Shown one piece after another: positions 48,393 through 58,188 of a DNA stretch of 64,000 nt. Under the pieces are notes generated by a model. That model had not been told where the DNA came from. It searched no databases and saw nothing but the letters and a program-made list of their open reading frames with translations. Each line of letters opens with the position of its first letter. The stretch's first letter is position 1. Source of the stretch: Niallia circulans (GTDB lineage Bacteria > Bacillota > Bacilli > Bacillales > Cytobacillaceae); contig NZ_CP026031.1 in assembly GCF_003726095.1 (NCBI RefSeq), forward strand, positions 2,356,001 to 2,420,000, given 5' to 3'. Made by a program: the position numbers and the translations under genes.

Positions 48393-48599
48393 TTATTTTG
48401 AGAAACCGCCGCCTAATTGTTGCTCAGCCATTTGAACTAAACGTTTAGTGATTTCACCACCAACTGAACCGTTAGCGCGAGAAGTTGTTTCAGCACCTAA
48501 GTTTACACCAAACTCAGTAGCAATTTCATATTTCATTTGATCTAGAGCTTGAGAAACTCCAGGTACTAATAATTGATTTGAATTGTTGCTGCTTGCCAT
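48393..48599 (-). CDS. sspA: Alpha/beta-type small acid-soluble spore protein
   Basis: The 68-residue protein coats and protects spore DNA and is degraded at germination. It has the SASP blocks [10 protein letters not shown], which contains the Gpr protease cleavage site, and [15 protein letters not shown]. The ATG at 48599 follows a perfect AAGGAGGTGAT binding site. A sigma-G promoter match lies upstream. The thiI-sspA-ytcI order is the same as in B. subtilis. Confidence 0.96.
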   Translation of the reverse strand: MASSNNSNQLLVPGVSQALDQMKYEIATEFGVNLGAETTSRANGSVGGEITKRLVQMAEQQLGGGFSK

Positions 48600-48621
48600 G
48601 TGTATCACCTCCTTGTGATAA

Positions 48622-48648
48622 TAGAATGTGTAATACACATGGCATTCA
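48622..48648 (-). promoter_or_regulatory. Sigma-G promoter of sspA
   Basis: TGAATG (48643-48648), a 14-base spacer and CATTCTA (48622-48628) on the minus strand fit the forespore sigma-G consensus at every defined position. Confidence 0.78.
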
Positions 48649-48725
48649 TTCGTTTTAATTACTGGTAATTCTTCACAAAAATAAAATATTGGGAATTTTT
48701 GTTACCAAAAATTATACTGCTTCGC

Positions 48726-49937
48726 TCAGAAAAGGGAATCCGTTTCCGTGTTTACTTTATTACTCTCTTCTCTTTTCAGAATTATCGTTTCCACATTTTT
48801 GACTGCTTCTTCAATCAAGGGCTCAAAATCAGTAAAACTTTCATAATACTGTATTTTTTCCTTTTTCGGTTTTGTTTTTGGAGAAGAAGGCACAAATACT
48901 GTACAACAATCCTCATATGGACGAATGGAAATATCATGGGTATCAATTTTCTTTGCCCATTCAATAATTTCCGTTTTATCTGTTGTTATTAAAGGTCTTA
49001 AAATAGGAGTATTAGTCACGTCATTGATCGCATACATGCTTTCGAGCGTTTGGCTCGCCACTTGCCCTAAGCTTTCTCCCGTAATGATAGCTAATGCTTC
49101 TTGTCTTTTCCGAATTTCATCTGTGATTCTTAACATAATTCTTCGTGTTGCAGTCATCGTATAGTTCTCTGGAATTTGTTTATGAATCAACTGCTGAATT
49201 GTCGTAAATGGAACAATATGCAAAACAAAATGTCCGTTAAAACTGGCCAGTTTCTCCGAAATATCAATTACCTTTTGTTTTGCTCTTTCACTAGTAAACG
49301 GCGGACTAAAGAAATGTACTCCCTCTACTTCAAGTCCCCTTTTCATGGACAAGTATCCAGCTACCGGACTATCTAATCCTCCAGATAACATCAACATTGC
49401 TTTTCCACTTGTTCCTGAAGGTAATCCTCCTGCTCCTGCTATATTTTCACAGGAAAGGTAGATAGCTTCTGTTCTGACTTCAATTTGGACATTTATATCA
49501 GGGTTTTTAACATCTACTTTTAAACCAGGGATATTTTTTAATAAATGACCACCAATTGTCTGATTGATTTCATTAGTGTCAAGTTCAAACCCTTTATCTG
49601 CGCGTCTAGCACTTATTTTGAAAGTAGACCCTTCCTCATATAAAGAAGTAACAATTTCTAAAGCTGCCGCTTTGATTATTTCGATATCTCTTTCTAGCTT
49701 TATTGCAGGACTAAAAGATTGAATACCAAAGATATTTTTTAGAACTTTGGAAATTCCGTCAACATCTTCCCCATTTAATAATACATACATTCTTTCTCTT
49801 TTTGCTTCAATAGACACAGTCGGAAATGCCTCTAAAGACTTTGCAATTGTCCGTCTTAATTTATCTACAAATTGTTTTCTATTTCTCCCCTTTGTAGATA
49901 GTTCCCCATAGCGTATTAAAATACGATCATATTTCAT
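48726..49937 (-). CDS. thiI: tRNA 4-thiouridine synthetase ThiI
   Basis: ThiI adenylates and thiolates U8 of tRNA, using sulfur relayed from a cysteine desulfurase. The 403 residues have an N-terminal ferredoxin-like domain, a THUMP domain (about 60-165) and a PP-loop domain with LMLSGGLDSPVAGYL. There is no C-terminal rhodanese domain, as in other Bacillus. The ATG at 49937 overlaps the nifZ stop by four bases (ATGA), behind AGAGGTG. Confidence 0.96.
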   Translation of the reverse strand: MKYDRILIRYGELSTKGRNRKQFVDKLRRTIAKSLEAFPTVSIEAKRERMYVLLNGEDVDGISKVLKNIFGIQSFSPAIKLERDIEIIKAAALEIVTSLYEEGSTFKISARRADKGFELDTNEINQTIGGHLLKNIPGLKVDVKNPDINVQIEVRTEAIYLSCENIAGAGGLPSGTSGKAMLMLSGGLDSPVAGYLSMKRGLEVEGVHFFSPPFTSERAKQKVIDISEKLASFNGHFVLHIVPFTTIQQLIHKQIPENYTMTATRRIMLRITDEIRKRQEALAIITGESLGQVASQTLESMYAINDVTNTPILRPLITTDKTEIIEWAKKIDTHDISIRPYEDCCTVFVPSSPKTKPKKEKIQYYESFTDFEPLIEEAVKNVETIILKREESNKVNTETDSLF

Positions 49938-51079
49938 TTCATTACACCTCTCAACCATTCTTTAATATCTTGTATTGCAGCCATTACTTTTTCCATTTCT
50001 TCCATTGTGTTTGCATACGATAAACTAATTCGAAAAGAGTTTTCAGCAATTTGTTCGGGTACACCCATACCTAATAATGTCTTACTAACTTTATTAGTTT
50101 TGGAAGAACATGCACTCGTTGTAGAAATATAAATATCACGTTCTTCTAATGCATGAACAAATACCTCTGCTTTTATTCCTTCAATAGAGAAATTAAGAAT
50201 ATGGGCCACACTTTTTCCTAGAGCTGGCGAATGGATAGAGACACCATCTATTCTAGCTAGCTGTTCACGCAAATAAAGATTTATTTGTGTGAGGACAGAC
50301 ATTTTCTCTTTTTGATTTTGTAACTGCATCCGTAATGCCTTGGCAGTTGCTACTGCCCCAGCTACATTCTCTGTTCCACTTCTAAAAGTATTTTCTTGAC
50401 CACCGCCGGCTAATAGTGGTTGAATTCTTTTACCTTCTTTTATATAAAGAACGCCATTCCCTTTAAGTCCATGAAATTTATGTGCTGAAATCGTATAAGC
50501 GTCTACATTAGCCTTCTTTAAAGAAATTGGCTGCTTTCCAATTCCTTGAACTCCATCCACATGAAAAAAAACATTCGGATAATTAGATAAACACTTGCCT
50601 ATCTCTTCAATCGGCTGAATTGAACCTACTTCATTATTAACATGCATCACTGAGACTAGGATGGTTTCTTTACGAATATGTTTGACTATATCTTCTGCAG
50701 AAACTTGTCCATATTTATTAACGGGGACATACGTAATAGTAAAACCATCTTCTGCTAATTGTTCCATTACCTTGTGAATAGAATCATGTTCAATAGTTGT
50801 TGTTATTATATGATTTCCTTTTCCTTTAAACGTACGAGCTATCCCTTTTAAAACAGTATTATTCCCTTCTGTTCCTCCTGAAGTAAAATATATTTCATTA
50901 CTCTTTACTTCTAAGAGCTCAGCAATTTGCTCTCTTGCCTGTATTAGTAGTTTCTCCGCTTCCATACCTATCCGATGGATCGAGGATGGATTTCCAAAAA
51001 ACTTTTGAGATACTGTTGTATAAGATTCAAGAACTTCTGAAAAAGGTTTAGTTGTAGCACTATTATCTATATAGATCAT
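49934..51079 (-). CDS. nifZ: Cysteine desulfurase, NifZ/IscS family
   Basis: This 381-residue PLP enzyme releases sulfur from cysteine as a persulfide. It has the PLP-lysine motif SAHKFHGLKG, the His/Asp contacts in IEHDSIH and FHVDGVQG, and the mobile-loop cysteine in TSACSSK. In B. subtilis the NifZ protein is the dedicated sulfur donor for ThiI, and the four-base overlap with thiI here supports that pairing. Confidence 0.95.
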   Translation of the reverse strand: MIYIDNSATTKPFSEVLESYTTVSQKFFGNPSSIHRIGMEAEKLLIQAREQIAELLEVKSNEIYFTSGGTEGNNTVLKGIARTFKGKGNHIITTTIEHDSIHKVMEQLAEDGFTITYVPVNKYGQVSAEDIVKHIRKETILVSVMHVNNEVGSIQPIEEIGKCLSNYPNVFFHVDGVQGIGKQPISLKKANVDAYTISAHKFHGLKGNGVLYIKEGKRIQPLLAGGGQENTFRSGTENVAGAVATAKALRMQLQNQKEKMSVLTQINLYLREQLARIDGVSIHSPALGKSVAHILNFSIEGIKAEVFVHALEERDIYISTTSACSSKTNKVSKTLLGMGVPEQIAENSFRISLSYANTMEEMEKVMAAIQDIKEWLRGVMK

Positions 51080-51457
51080 TACATCGGAATTTCCTTTCCT
51101 TGAAAAAGTTAACTTTACTTAGTTAAATGGATATATTTATTAACAGCCATTAGTCGTATCATATCTTAAAAATAGGATCTTTCTAGAAAGAAGTGGTTTT
51201 TCAAAAGAATATTTATCGATTGAAAACTGCGCTGCTTTTTTATACTCTTTGACAGGATATCCGCTAAGCCAAACACTTAACGACAGATGCCCGTTGCATT
51301 TAGGTATTAAGCCCCACCATGAAAGTTTTACTTTATAATGCTACCATATGTTAAACCTTTTGCAAATACACGGATAAGCTGCACCATTCCCTTCATTCCG
51401 TAAAAAAAAGTCTGAGTTGATTTCCTCAGACTTTTTTACACATATTACTTTGGCTTC
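51080..51457. other. Gap between nifZ and ezrA with possible secondary structure
   Basis: The 378 bases include the ezrA terminator. Between about 51230 and 51340 the base composition is richer in GC and contains the palindrome GGATATCC and the wobble hairpin CGTTAAG/CTTAGCG (minus strand). No coding sequence is seen. Confidence 0.4.
51402..51437. terminator. Bidirectional terminator after ezrA
   Basis: AAAAAAAAGTCTGAG and CTCAGACTTTTTT form a perfect stem with an eight-base loop and T-runs on both strands. Confidence 0.9.
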
Positions 51458-53161
51458 TTAATGTTGATTTTCTTTCCATTCATTTGACCAAGCTTCGATT
51501 TTATTCATACTGCCTGGCTCTATTTCTTCGATGGTGGCTGCTGCATATTGCAATGCCTCTTTATAGCGGTAGTTTCTAAAATGAGCTTCAGCTTCTAATA
51601 AACCTTGATGGACTTTTTGATATTTACGACGATATCTATTTCCATATTGAATAATTTTCTCTGCTAAATAAACCGTTTCAACCAATTCAATTGTTACGTT
51701 TACTAGCATTGTCACTTTTTCTTCGGTCACATCAATGATCTTCTTCGCTTCAACCATATTTAACGGCGTATGCTCTAGCATTCTTTTTGCTTGATCAATA
51801 CTCTCTTTTGCTTCTTGCATTAGTTGATTATATTCCTCTGTCACACCTGGCAAATTGCTATTTGTCACTCTTCTTACCGCATCGGCCACTTGTTTACTTA
51901 ATTCTCTTAAGCGATTATGGGCAGAAACTTCGTCTTTACGAAGGGCATGAAGCTTTTCAAATAGTGCTTTTTGTTCTAAAGAAGCATTTTCTAACTGTTC
52001 CTTTAATACTTTTAACTCTTCTCCCAAAAGTGTATGTGCTGCTGATTCGGTCAGTAGTTTATGCTCTAATACTTCATATTGCTTGAAAAGAAAATTTAAT
52101 TTCTTCTCTAGCTTAAATTGAAGCTCAATATCTTCATTATCTAAATTATAGTTCTTTTGTAACAATCCAACCTCTACTTGAAGCTGCGCATTTCCTTGCT
52201 GTACATCTGCTAAGATTTCTTTTGTTGCATTCATATTGATATGGCAATAATTTTTTGCTAGCACTTCTTTTTCTAATAAGTCATAAAGTAAATCTAGTTT
52301 ATCCTGAATTTCAGAAACAACCTTCTCTACAGCTTCCACATTTCCTTCCTTTAAATCTGTTTCTGTGGAAGCAAGTTCATTAGTTAAACTTGCTATTTCT
52401 TCTTCCATTTGCAAATGTTCTAAAATGTATCCTTGCTCTATCATATCTGCATACCCATCTTTTAACTCATCAAGTTGTTCTGGCAGCTTCGTTTGACATT
52501 CAATTAATAATGGAGGAATTTTTTCAATCAAATAAGTAATAGTTGATAAACGATCCTGGATTTTATATACTATTTCTCTTGCTTCTAAATAATCTCCATT
52601 ATTCGTTTTCTCATCATAAGTAATAAATAATTCCGCTATTTCTTGAAGCATTGTTTCAATCTTTTTCTCTGTATCACCAAAAGTATGGCGATGGGCTAAA
52701 AGATTTTTTTTGCTGACACGATAAGATTCTTTAAGTTCTTCCATTTCAGTGCGGTTTTTTTCTTCACTGCCGACAAGGTTATTAAGCTCTTCTAATAGTG
52801 TATCAATTCTTTTATCCACACTTTCCATTTTCATCCGAATAATATCTTGTGTCTTTTTCGCTTTTGGAAAATTATATTTATCAATATAACTCTCTGTATC
52901 AAAAAGCAGCTCTTCAATTTCAGGTAATTCAGCCGTAACGATATCGTCCCATTCTTTTCTCCATCTTTCAAATAACTCTTCAGTTTGTCCAATCATATTT
53001 AATTGTTTAACCTTCGCGAGCTCTTCCAGTACTGGACGATTCATGATATTTATTTTCCAGTTTTCTAATTCATCTACTCCGTTATAATACTTTCTTTTAA
53101 TAAAATATCCCGCTACGAATAGGCAAATAACTATTCCTATTCCTCCAATTATGTAATTCAT
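51458..53161 (-). CDS. ezrA: Septation ring formation regulator EzrA
   Basis: EzrA is anchored by a single N-terminal membrane span (about residues 2-22) and limits FtsZ ring assembly to midcell. The 567 residues after the anchor are almost entirely coiled coil, with the start GVDELENWKINIMNRPV and the C-terminal region REL...RRVTNSNLPGV typical of EzrA. The ATG at 53161 is behind AGGGGGC; a GTG-like longer reading is not needed. Neighbours nifZ and hisJ match the Bacillus order. Confidence 0.96.
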   Translation of the reverse strand: MNYIIGGIGIVICLFVAGYFIKRKYYNGVDELENWKINIMNRPVLEELAKVKQLNMIGQTEELFERWRKEWDDIVTAELPEIEELLFDTESYIDKYNFPKAKKTQDIIRMKMESVDKRIDTLLEELNNLVGSEEKNRTEMEELKESYRVSKKNLLAHRHTFGDTEKKIETMLQEIAELFITYDEKTNNGDYLEAREIVYKIQDRLSTITYLIEKIPPLLIECQTKLPEQLDELKDGYADMIEQGYILEHLQMEEEIASLTNELASTETDLKEGNVEAVEKVVSEIQDKLDLLYDLLEKEVLAKNYCHINMNATKEILADVQQGNAQLQVEVGLLQKNYNLDNEDIELQFKLEKKLNFLFKQYEVLEHKLLTESAAHTLLGEELKVLKEQLENASLEQKALFEKLHALRKDEVSAHNRLRELSKQVADAVRRVTNSNLPGVTEEYNQLMQEAKESIDQAKRMLEHTPLNMVEAKKIIDVTEEKVTMLVNVTIELVETVYLAEKIIQYGNRYRRKYQKVHQGLLEAEAHFRNYRYKEALQYAAATIEEIEPGSMNKIEAWSNEWKENQH

Positions 53162-53568
53162 TTGAAGCCCCCTGTTCATACACCGGCCATAATTCCGTAT
53201 CTATTTTCACTATTGTTAATCAAAATTAAGCAGCAGTAATCCGTAAATAAAGACAAAGGATTAAATGCCCTAAAAAACTTATTAAGTTCAACAAATCTAT
53301 GTGATAACGAAATATGTTAAAACAATTAAGAGATGTCTCCTTATAAGCAAGTAAAATTCTTTGTATTTATGATAACATGTAAACGACAATTTTTGACTAT
53401 TATTTTACGTTTTTTTCATAATTTCGTATTCTTTTTTCAAAGTTCGATAGATATCTTCATTATATAAGGATTCATTTAAAAATACACGTAGGAAAACTTC
53501 TTTATTTACCTCGCTGTTAAATTAAGTATATATTGAATATAGAAGGAATAGAAAGGATGGTAATTACA
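53162..53568. other. Divergent promoter region between ezrA and hisJ
   Basis: The 407-base gap holds a candidate hisJ promoter (53393-53422) and presumably the ezrA promoter. It is AT-rich and contains no credible ORF. Confidence 0.5.
53393..53422 (+). promoter_or_regulatory. Candidate sigma-A promoter for hisJ
   Basis: TTGACT (53393-53398), an 18-base spacer and CATAAT (53417-53422) resemble a sigma-A promoter about 145 bases before the hisJ start. Confidence 0.4.
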
Positions 53569-54375
53569 ATGAAGAAGGACGGACATATCCATACACCATT
53601 TTGTCCTCATGGAACGAAGGATTCGCTTAGGCAATACGTTGAACAAGCAATTATGCTGGGTTTTACGGAAATGACATTTACAGAGCATGCACCCTTACCA
53701 AAAAGTTTTATCGATACCACCCCAACACAGGATAGTAGTATAACGCTGGAAGCATTGCCTTTCTACATAAAGGAAGTTCAGCATATCAAGAAAGAATATA
53801 AAGAAAGAATAAAGATCAATATAGGACTTGAAATAGATTATATAGAAGGATTCGAACTAGAAATAAAAGATTTTCTAGCTGAATGGGGACATTTTTTGGA
53901 CGACAGTATCCTAAGTGTTCACTTTTTGAAAAATCCATTATCTAATCGTTATGATTGTGTGGATTATAGTCCTGAATATTTTGGACATATGGTGGAACAG
54001 TATGGGGGAGTTTCAAAACTATATGACTGCTACTATCAAACACTTCTTAAATCGATTAAAGCAGACTTAGGCCCAGCCAAGCCAAAAAGACTAGGCCACA
54101 TCACCCTTATACATAAGTTCCAGCAGCTTTATCCACAGGAACAAAACTTTCAAACTATTATTTTCACCATTTTAGATGAAGTGAAAATACATGGATATGA
54201 ACTGGATTATAATGGTGCAGGCGTAAATAAGCCATATTGCAAAGAACCATATCCCCCTAAATGGATTGTGCAGGAAGCGATAAACCGTGATATCCCTTTA
54301 GTATATGGATCTGATGCTCATCAGGCAAAAGATTTAGGGCAAGGCTGGGACGTCATGTTATGGAATAATCAATAA
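53569..54375 (+). CDS. hisJ: Histidinol-phosphatase HisJ (PHP family)
   Basis: HisJ removes phosphate from histidinol phosphate in histidine synthesis. The 268 residues match B. subtilis HisJ in length and show PHP metal ligands: H6 and H8 in GHIHTPFCPHG, the EH pair in FTEHAPLP, SVHFL, GHITLIH and GSDAHQ. The ATG at 53569 lies behind AAAGGATGG. The gene ends inside the convergent refZ reading frame, overlapping it by 18 bases. Confidence 0.94.
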   Translation: MKKDGHIHTPFCPHGTKDSLRQYVEQAIMLGFTEMTFTEHAPLPKSFIDTTPTQDSSITLEALPFYIKEVQHIKKEYKERIKINIGLEIDYIEGFELEIKDFLAEWGHFLDDSILSVHFLKNPLSNRYDCVDYSPEYFGHMVEQYGGVSKLYDCYYQTLLKSIKADLGPAKPKRLGHITLIHKFQQLYPQEQNFQTIIFTILDEVKIHGYELDYNGAGVNKPYCKEPYPPKWIVQEAINRDIPLVYGSDAHQAKDLGQGWDVMLWNNQ

Positions 54376-54984
54376 TTCTTTTTCGTTCAAACAAACAACA
54401 TCGTGAATCCACCGATGAATCTCTTCTAAATATTTTCTTTTAAAGTAGTCCTCATTTAAAAAAATATGAAGAACTTCGGTCACATAATAAGAATGAATAA
54501 AAGGCATCGAGAGCAGTCCTTTTAATTGTATAATACTATAGGAAATAGATTGTTTTCTAAATTCCTTCCTCTCGATTCCTTTTTCAAGGATTTGCGTAAA
54601 AATATACCTTTCTTTCACATAATAGGTGGACATTATTTCTCTTACAACTTGTGAATCGATGGATACCTCTCGTAAAACAAATCTTGTCAGCTGTGGATTT
54701 TTACATTGATAGGTAATAATGCAATCCACCATTTTCTTCAATTTCTCTGTTGGACTATCAGACTGAAGAAATACTTGTTCAAGCAGTTCTAAATACGTTT
54801 CAAAAAAGTTCATATAGCAATACTCTAACAATCCTTGTTTCCCATTGAAATAATACGATATATTGGCAATATTCACCTTTGCTAATCCAGCAATATCACG
54901 TATAGAAGTACCGTGATAGCCTTTTCGATTAAATAAAGAAACGGCTGCTTCCACAATGGCATCCCTTGTTGAAATTTCTTTCAT
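54358..54984 (-). CDS. refZ: RefZ, TetR-family regulator of FtsZ positioning
   Basis: The 208-residue protein has a TetR helix-turn-helix (TSIRDIAGLAKVNIANISYYFNGKQGLLE, about residues 26-54, shown here as one span of the fold) and an all-helical dimerisation domain. In B. subtilis RefZ binds motifs around the origin and helps place the polar septum during sporulation. The ATG at 54984 follows AGAGGT. Its 3' end overlaps hisJ on the other strand. Confidence 0.93.
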   Translation of the reverse strand: MKEISTRDAIVEAAVSLFNRKGYHGTSIRDIAGLAKVNIANISYYFNGKQGLLEYCYMNFFETYLELLEQVFLQSDSPTEKLKKMVDCIITYQCKNPQLTRFVLREVSIDSQVVREIMSTYYVKERYIFTQILEKGIERKEFRKQSISYSIIQLKGLLSMPFIHSYYVTEVLHIFLNEDYFKRKYLEEIHRWIHDVVCLNEKELLIIP

Positions 54985-55114
54985 CTAGTCTACCTCTTTT
55001 CTGTTGCGAATCATTAAAAAGTATGGTTGAATATTAAAAACTTCTATATAATTGAGAAAGACTGTTTTTGTAAAGACAATCGTTTTCTATTTAATTACAT
55101 TTCTTTATCAGTAG

Positions 55115-55157
55115 GAAGAATCCTTTAAAAACCTTCCGACAAAGTGCTGGATTCTTC
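55115..55157. promoter_or_regulatory. Inverted repeat between refZ and ytsP
   Basis: GAAGAATCC (55115-55123) and GGATTCTTC (55149-55157) are perfect nine-base complements in the divergent intergenic region, about 50 bases before ytsP. They could form an RNA hairpin in the ytsP leader or a protein site. Confidence 0.4.
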
Positions 55158-55209
55158 TGTATTTATCGTCAAAAAACAACATTTAAAATGAGAAAGATTG
55201 GTGATATAC

Positions 55210-55692
55210 ATGTTTAGTGTCGAAACATATAATGGTAACCGCGAACAACAGTATCAATTAGTTGAAAAGCAATTACGTGCATTATTAGAGGGAGAACATA
55301 ATGCTATTGCGAATCTATCTAATGCCTCCGCATTATTGAATCAATTTTTGCAAAACATCAATTGGGTAGGTTTTTATCTGGTAGAAGAAAATGAACTAGT
55401 TCTTGGACCATTCCAAGGATTACCTGCTTGTGTTCGTATTCCATTTGGGAGAGGTGTTTGTGGTACAGCTGCTCACAATAAAGAAACTGTAAGAGTTGAG
55501 GATGTCCATCAATTCCCTGGCCATATTGCGTGTGATGCAGCTTCTCAATCCGAAATTGTCATCCCATTAGTCAAAGAAGATGGCACATTAATTGGAGTAC
55601 TTGATATCGATTCCCCAGAAAAGAATCGATTTGATGAATTGGATCAAAAATACTTAGAATTATTCGCTTCTACTTTAGTTAAGTATTTATAA
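55210..55692 (+). CDS. ytsP: YtsP, GAF-domain free methionine-R-sulfoxide reductase
   Basis: The 160-residue protein is a single GAF domain with the three cysteines of fRMsr enzymes (C74 in LPACVRI, C84 in GVCGTAA, C108 in HIACDAA), so it should reduce free methionine-(R)-sulfoxide. The ATG at 55210 is five bases behind GGTGA; a TTG at 55198 is less likely. It converges with the GGDEF gene across a shared terminator. Confidence 0.93.
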   Translation: MFSVETYNGNREQQYQLVEKQLRALLEGEHNAIANLSNASALLNQFLQNINWVGFYLVEENELVLGPFQGLPACVRIPFGRGVCGTAAHNKETVRVEDVHQFPGHIACDAASQSEIVIPLVKEDGTLIGVLDIDSPEKNRFDELDQKYLELFASTLVKYL

Positions 55693-55725
55693 TTATAAGA
55701 ATAATTTTGTTATTGTCAGCTTGCA

Positions 55726-55772
55726 AAAAAGGTGTTTTATCTTTCCTGTGGAGAAAGGTAAAACACCTTTTT
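55726..55772. terminator. Bidirectional terminator between ytsP and the GGDEF gene
   Basis: AAAAAGGTGTTTTA-CTTTC and GAAAG-TAAAACACCTTTTT form a long stem with T-runs on both sides. Confidence 0.88.
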
Positions 55773-55777
55773 ATTCT

Positions 55778-57652
55778 CTAAATAAGAAGAGTATTTTGAA
55801 TAATAACCTTGTCTTTTCCTGTTTCTTTTGCCGTGTACAATGCTTTATCAGCACGCTTAAAAAGGGTATTATACGTATCATTACTTTGTTTATTCCAATA
55901 AGAAACCCCGCATGAAATGGTTACTGCTGGTTTAGAATTTCCCCTTACCTTTTTTACTAATCTTTCAGCAATAGTAACACCTAAAGAAAGAGGAACTCTA
56001 GGAAGATAAATGGCTAATTCCTCTCCACCCCATCTAGAACCAATATCAGAACTTCGAATATTATCTTTAATAATATTCGCTACCTGTATAATAATATCAT
56101 CGCCAATTTGATGACCATATGTGTCATTTATCAATTTAAAATCATCGATATCAATTAAAATAAACGTTCCTTCCTTATCTTCCCGTAAAGACATTTGGAT
56201 TTTTTCATCCAAATAATTTCTTGAATATAATTTTGTTAAATGATCTGTAACAACCATTTTTTCTAATTCTTCTCTTAACAAAGAATTGGTTAAGGCAAGG
56301 GTCGAATGATGAATCAATGATTGTAATAGTTTAAATGTATCAAAGGAAAAATGATAGGCAGAAGGATGCATGACAATCGCAACCCCCTTTAATACACCTG
56401 TTTGCATCATCGGCACAGCCATAATGGATTTATATCGTGCCCCCTCAAGCTGCATACTAAAATCTCCTAGAAACAGAGAATCTTTCTCGATTTGAATTTT
56501 TTCTTTAACATATTTAATATATTGCTGTGATTCTTGATTAAAAAAGAAAGAAGAGCTCCCTGACAGCACTTTTGTAGAATTGTTTTCAAGTGAAAATAAG
56601 ATAAATCCTACTTCTTGTGCATCAAAACTAGCAGATATTCTTTCACAAATATAGGTCATTATTTCGTTTAAGCGCAAATTAGAATTTAATTGATGAGATG
56701 CCTCATTAATTAGTTGCAAATCTGTAACTAATTTTTTTGATTGTTGATATAACTGAGCATTTTCCAAAGCCCCTCCTGCTGTATTAGCTAATAAAGAAAT
56801 AAATTCCACTTCGTTTTTCGGAAAGGAGATTGCATTTGGAACAATAATTTGCAAAACGCCATAGACTCCTTGTTTTCCTTTTAAAGGAGCATAAATAACT
56901 GAACTTTTTTCCTCTTTTAAGTTTTCGAATTGCAATTCAGCAGTGACATAAGCTTCCATCGCAGCCATATTTTCGCCATCATATTCTAAGTCCTTAACTG
57001 GTAAATCTGTTGGACTATTGTTATCGTGGGAAAGCAGAAGAAAATAATGATAGAATGGGTAAACTTCCTTTAAAGTGAAGATAACTTCTCTTAATACGTC
57101 TTCCATCATCATGGATGAATGAAATTTCTCCGTCACTTTAAATAACTGCTTGTATTTCTTTTTTTCTTTCATTGCGTCCGCAATATTCTGCATATTCGCA
57201 AAAAAACTTCCGACTTCTTTCCCTGCCATCTCTAACAAAAAACTCTCTTCATTGGGGTCATCCAATATTTCCTTCTTCATTTTAATCGCTAAAATATAAT
57301 CGACTTTTTCTTTTTTCTTGTTATTAAGTGCTAACAACATATAATCATGTGCCAAATCATCTTTTATAGAAGTTCGAGAAAATTTATATTCGCATAGAAA
57401 AGATATGTCTTCGTTCAGACAAACAGCTTTATCTTCGCAATTCTTTAATACAGTTGAAGATACAATCTTCCAATTAACATCCCATTCTTCGTTAGTATAC
57501 AAAGTTACTTCAACGGCACCAAATACTTCTCGGATTGCTTCAAGTGCAGCTTGCGTGATGATGCCAATGTTTTCATGTATCACTTTCGTATTATATAAAT
57601 CAAAAAAACGACTTTTTAACATTAATATTTTTTGGTGGCCAAGGAAGTCCAT
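55778..57652 (-). CDS. GAF-GGDEF diguanylate cyclase, YtrP type
   Basis: The 624-residue cytoplasmic protein has two or more GAF-like sensory regions in its first 450 residues and a C-terminal GGDEF domain with the active site RWGGEEL (GGEEL at 542-546) and an inhibitory I-site RSSD (533-536). It should make cyclic di-GMP with product inhibition. The architecture and the location beside ytsP match B. subtilis YtrP. ATG 57652 follows AGGTGA. Confidence 0.92.
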   Translation of the reverse strand: MDFLGHQKILMLKSRFFDLYNTKVIHENIGIITQAALEAIREVFGAVEVTLYTNEEWDVNWKIVSSTVLKNCEDKAVCLNEDISFLCEYKFSRTSIKDDLAHDYMLLALNNKKKEKVDYILAIKMKKEILDDPNEESFLLEMAGKEVGSFFANMQNIADAMKEKKKYKQLFKVTEKFHSSMMMEDVLREVIFTLKEVYPFYHYFLLLSHDNNSPTDLPVKDLEYDGENMAAMEAYVTAELQFENLKEEKSSVIYAPLKGKQGVYGVLQIIVPNAISFPKNEVEFISLLANTAGGALENAQLYQQSKKLVTDLQLINEASHQLNSNLRLNEIMTYICERISASFDAQEVGFILFSLENNSTKVLSGSSSFFFNQESQQYIKYVKEKIQIEKDSLFLGDFSMQLEGARYKSIMAVPMMQTGVLKGVAIVMHPSAYHFSFDTFKLLQSLIHHSTLALTNSLLREELEKMVVTDHLTKLYSRNYLDEKIQMSLREDKEGTFILIDIDDFKLINDTYGHQIGDDIIIQVANIIKDNIRSSDIGSRWGGEELAIYLPRVPLSLGVTIAERLVKKVRGNSKPAVTISCGVSYWNKQSNDTYNTLFKRADKALYTAKETGKDKVIIQNTLLI

Positions 57653-58152
57653 GTATTTATCACCTAATTCACCTAACTATTCATTCTTTGATTATTTATT
57701 CATAATTTACATAGACAAAATAAATCGATATATGCAATCTCATTATAAATAAATTCCCATCCCATTTTGGTTATTTAATAATAAATATAGTTTTGGAAAT
57801 TAAATCGCAACAAATTTCTGAGAAACAAAGCACATAATTAATAACAGGGAAATAATTTCTTGGAGGACATTAACTAATAATGCTAATAACAAAAAACAGT
57901 TCTAATTACTTATAATGTATACCTATTCAAACTGGAGGAATATTACGCATAAAATCCTTCAAAGTATTGCTACCCAATAGGCTTTCAATGAAATATATGT
58001 AAAAGGATTTCTAGGATATATTACCTAATAGGATAATCTAGTTAAATTATACTAATTATATCATATTGGCAATAAATAGGTAGAAAAAAAATGATAAGAT
58101 CTTGTTGATATACTACGATTTTCTCGAAAAGTAACGTATCTGCAAATACTAC
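57653..58152. other. AT-rich gap upstream of rpsD
   Basis: About 500 bases between the GGDEF gene and the rpsD promoter. Apart from the promoter and leader that follow, I see no ORF, stable hairpin or repeat. Confidence 0.5.
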
Positions 58153-58182
58153 TTGACTTTTCACCTATAAAAAACATATAAT
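58153..58182 (+). promoter_or_regulatory. Sigma-A promoter of rpsD
   Basis: TTGACT (58153-58158), an 18-base spacer and TATAAT (58177-58182) form a strong promoter about 190 bases before rpsD, leaving room for a structured leader. Confidence 0.75.
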
Positions 58183-58188
58183 ATTCTT

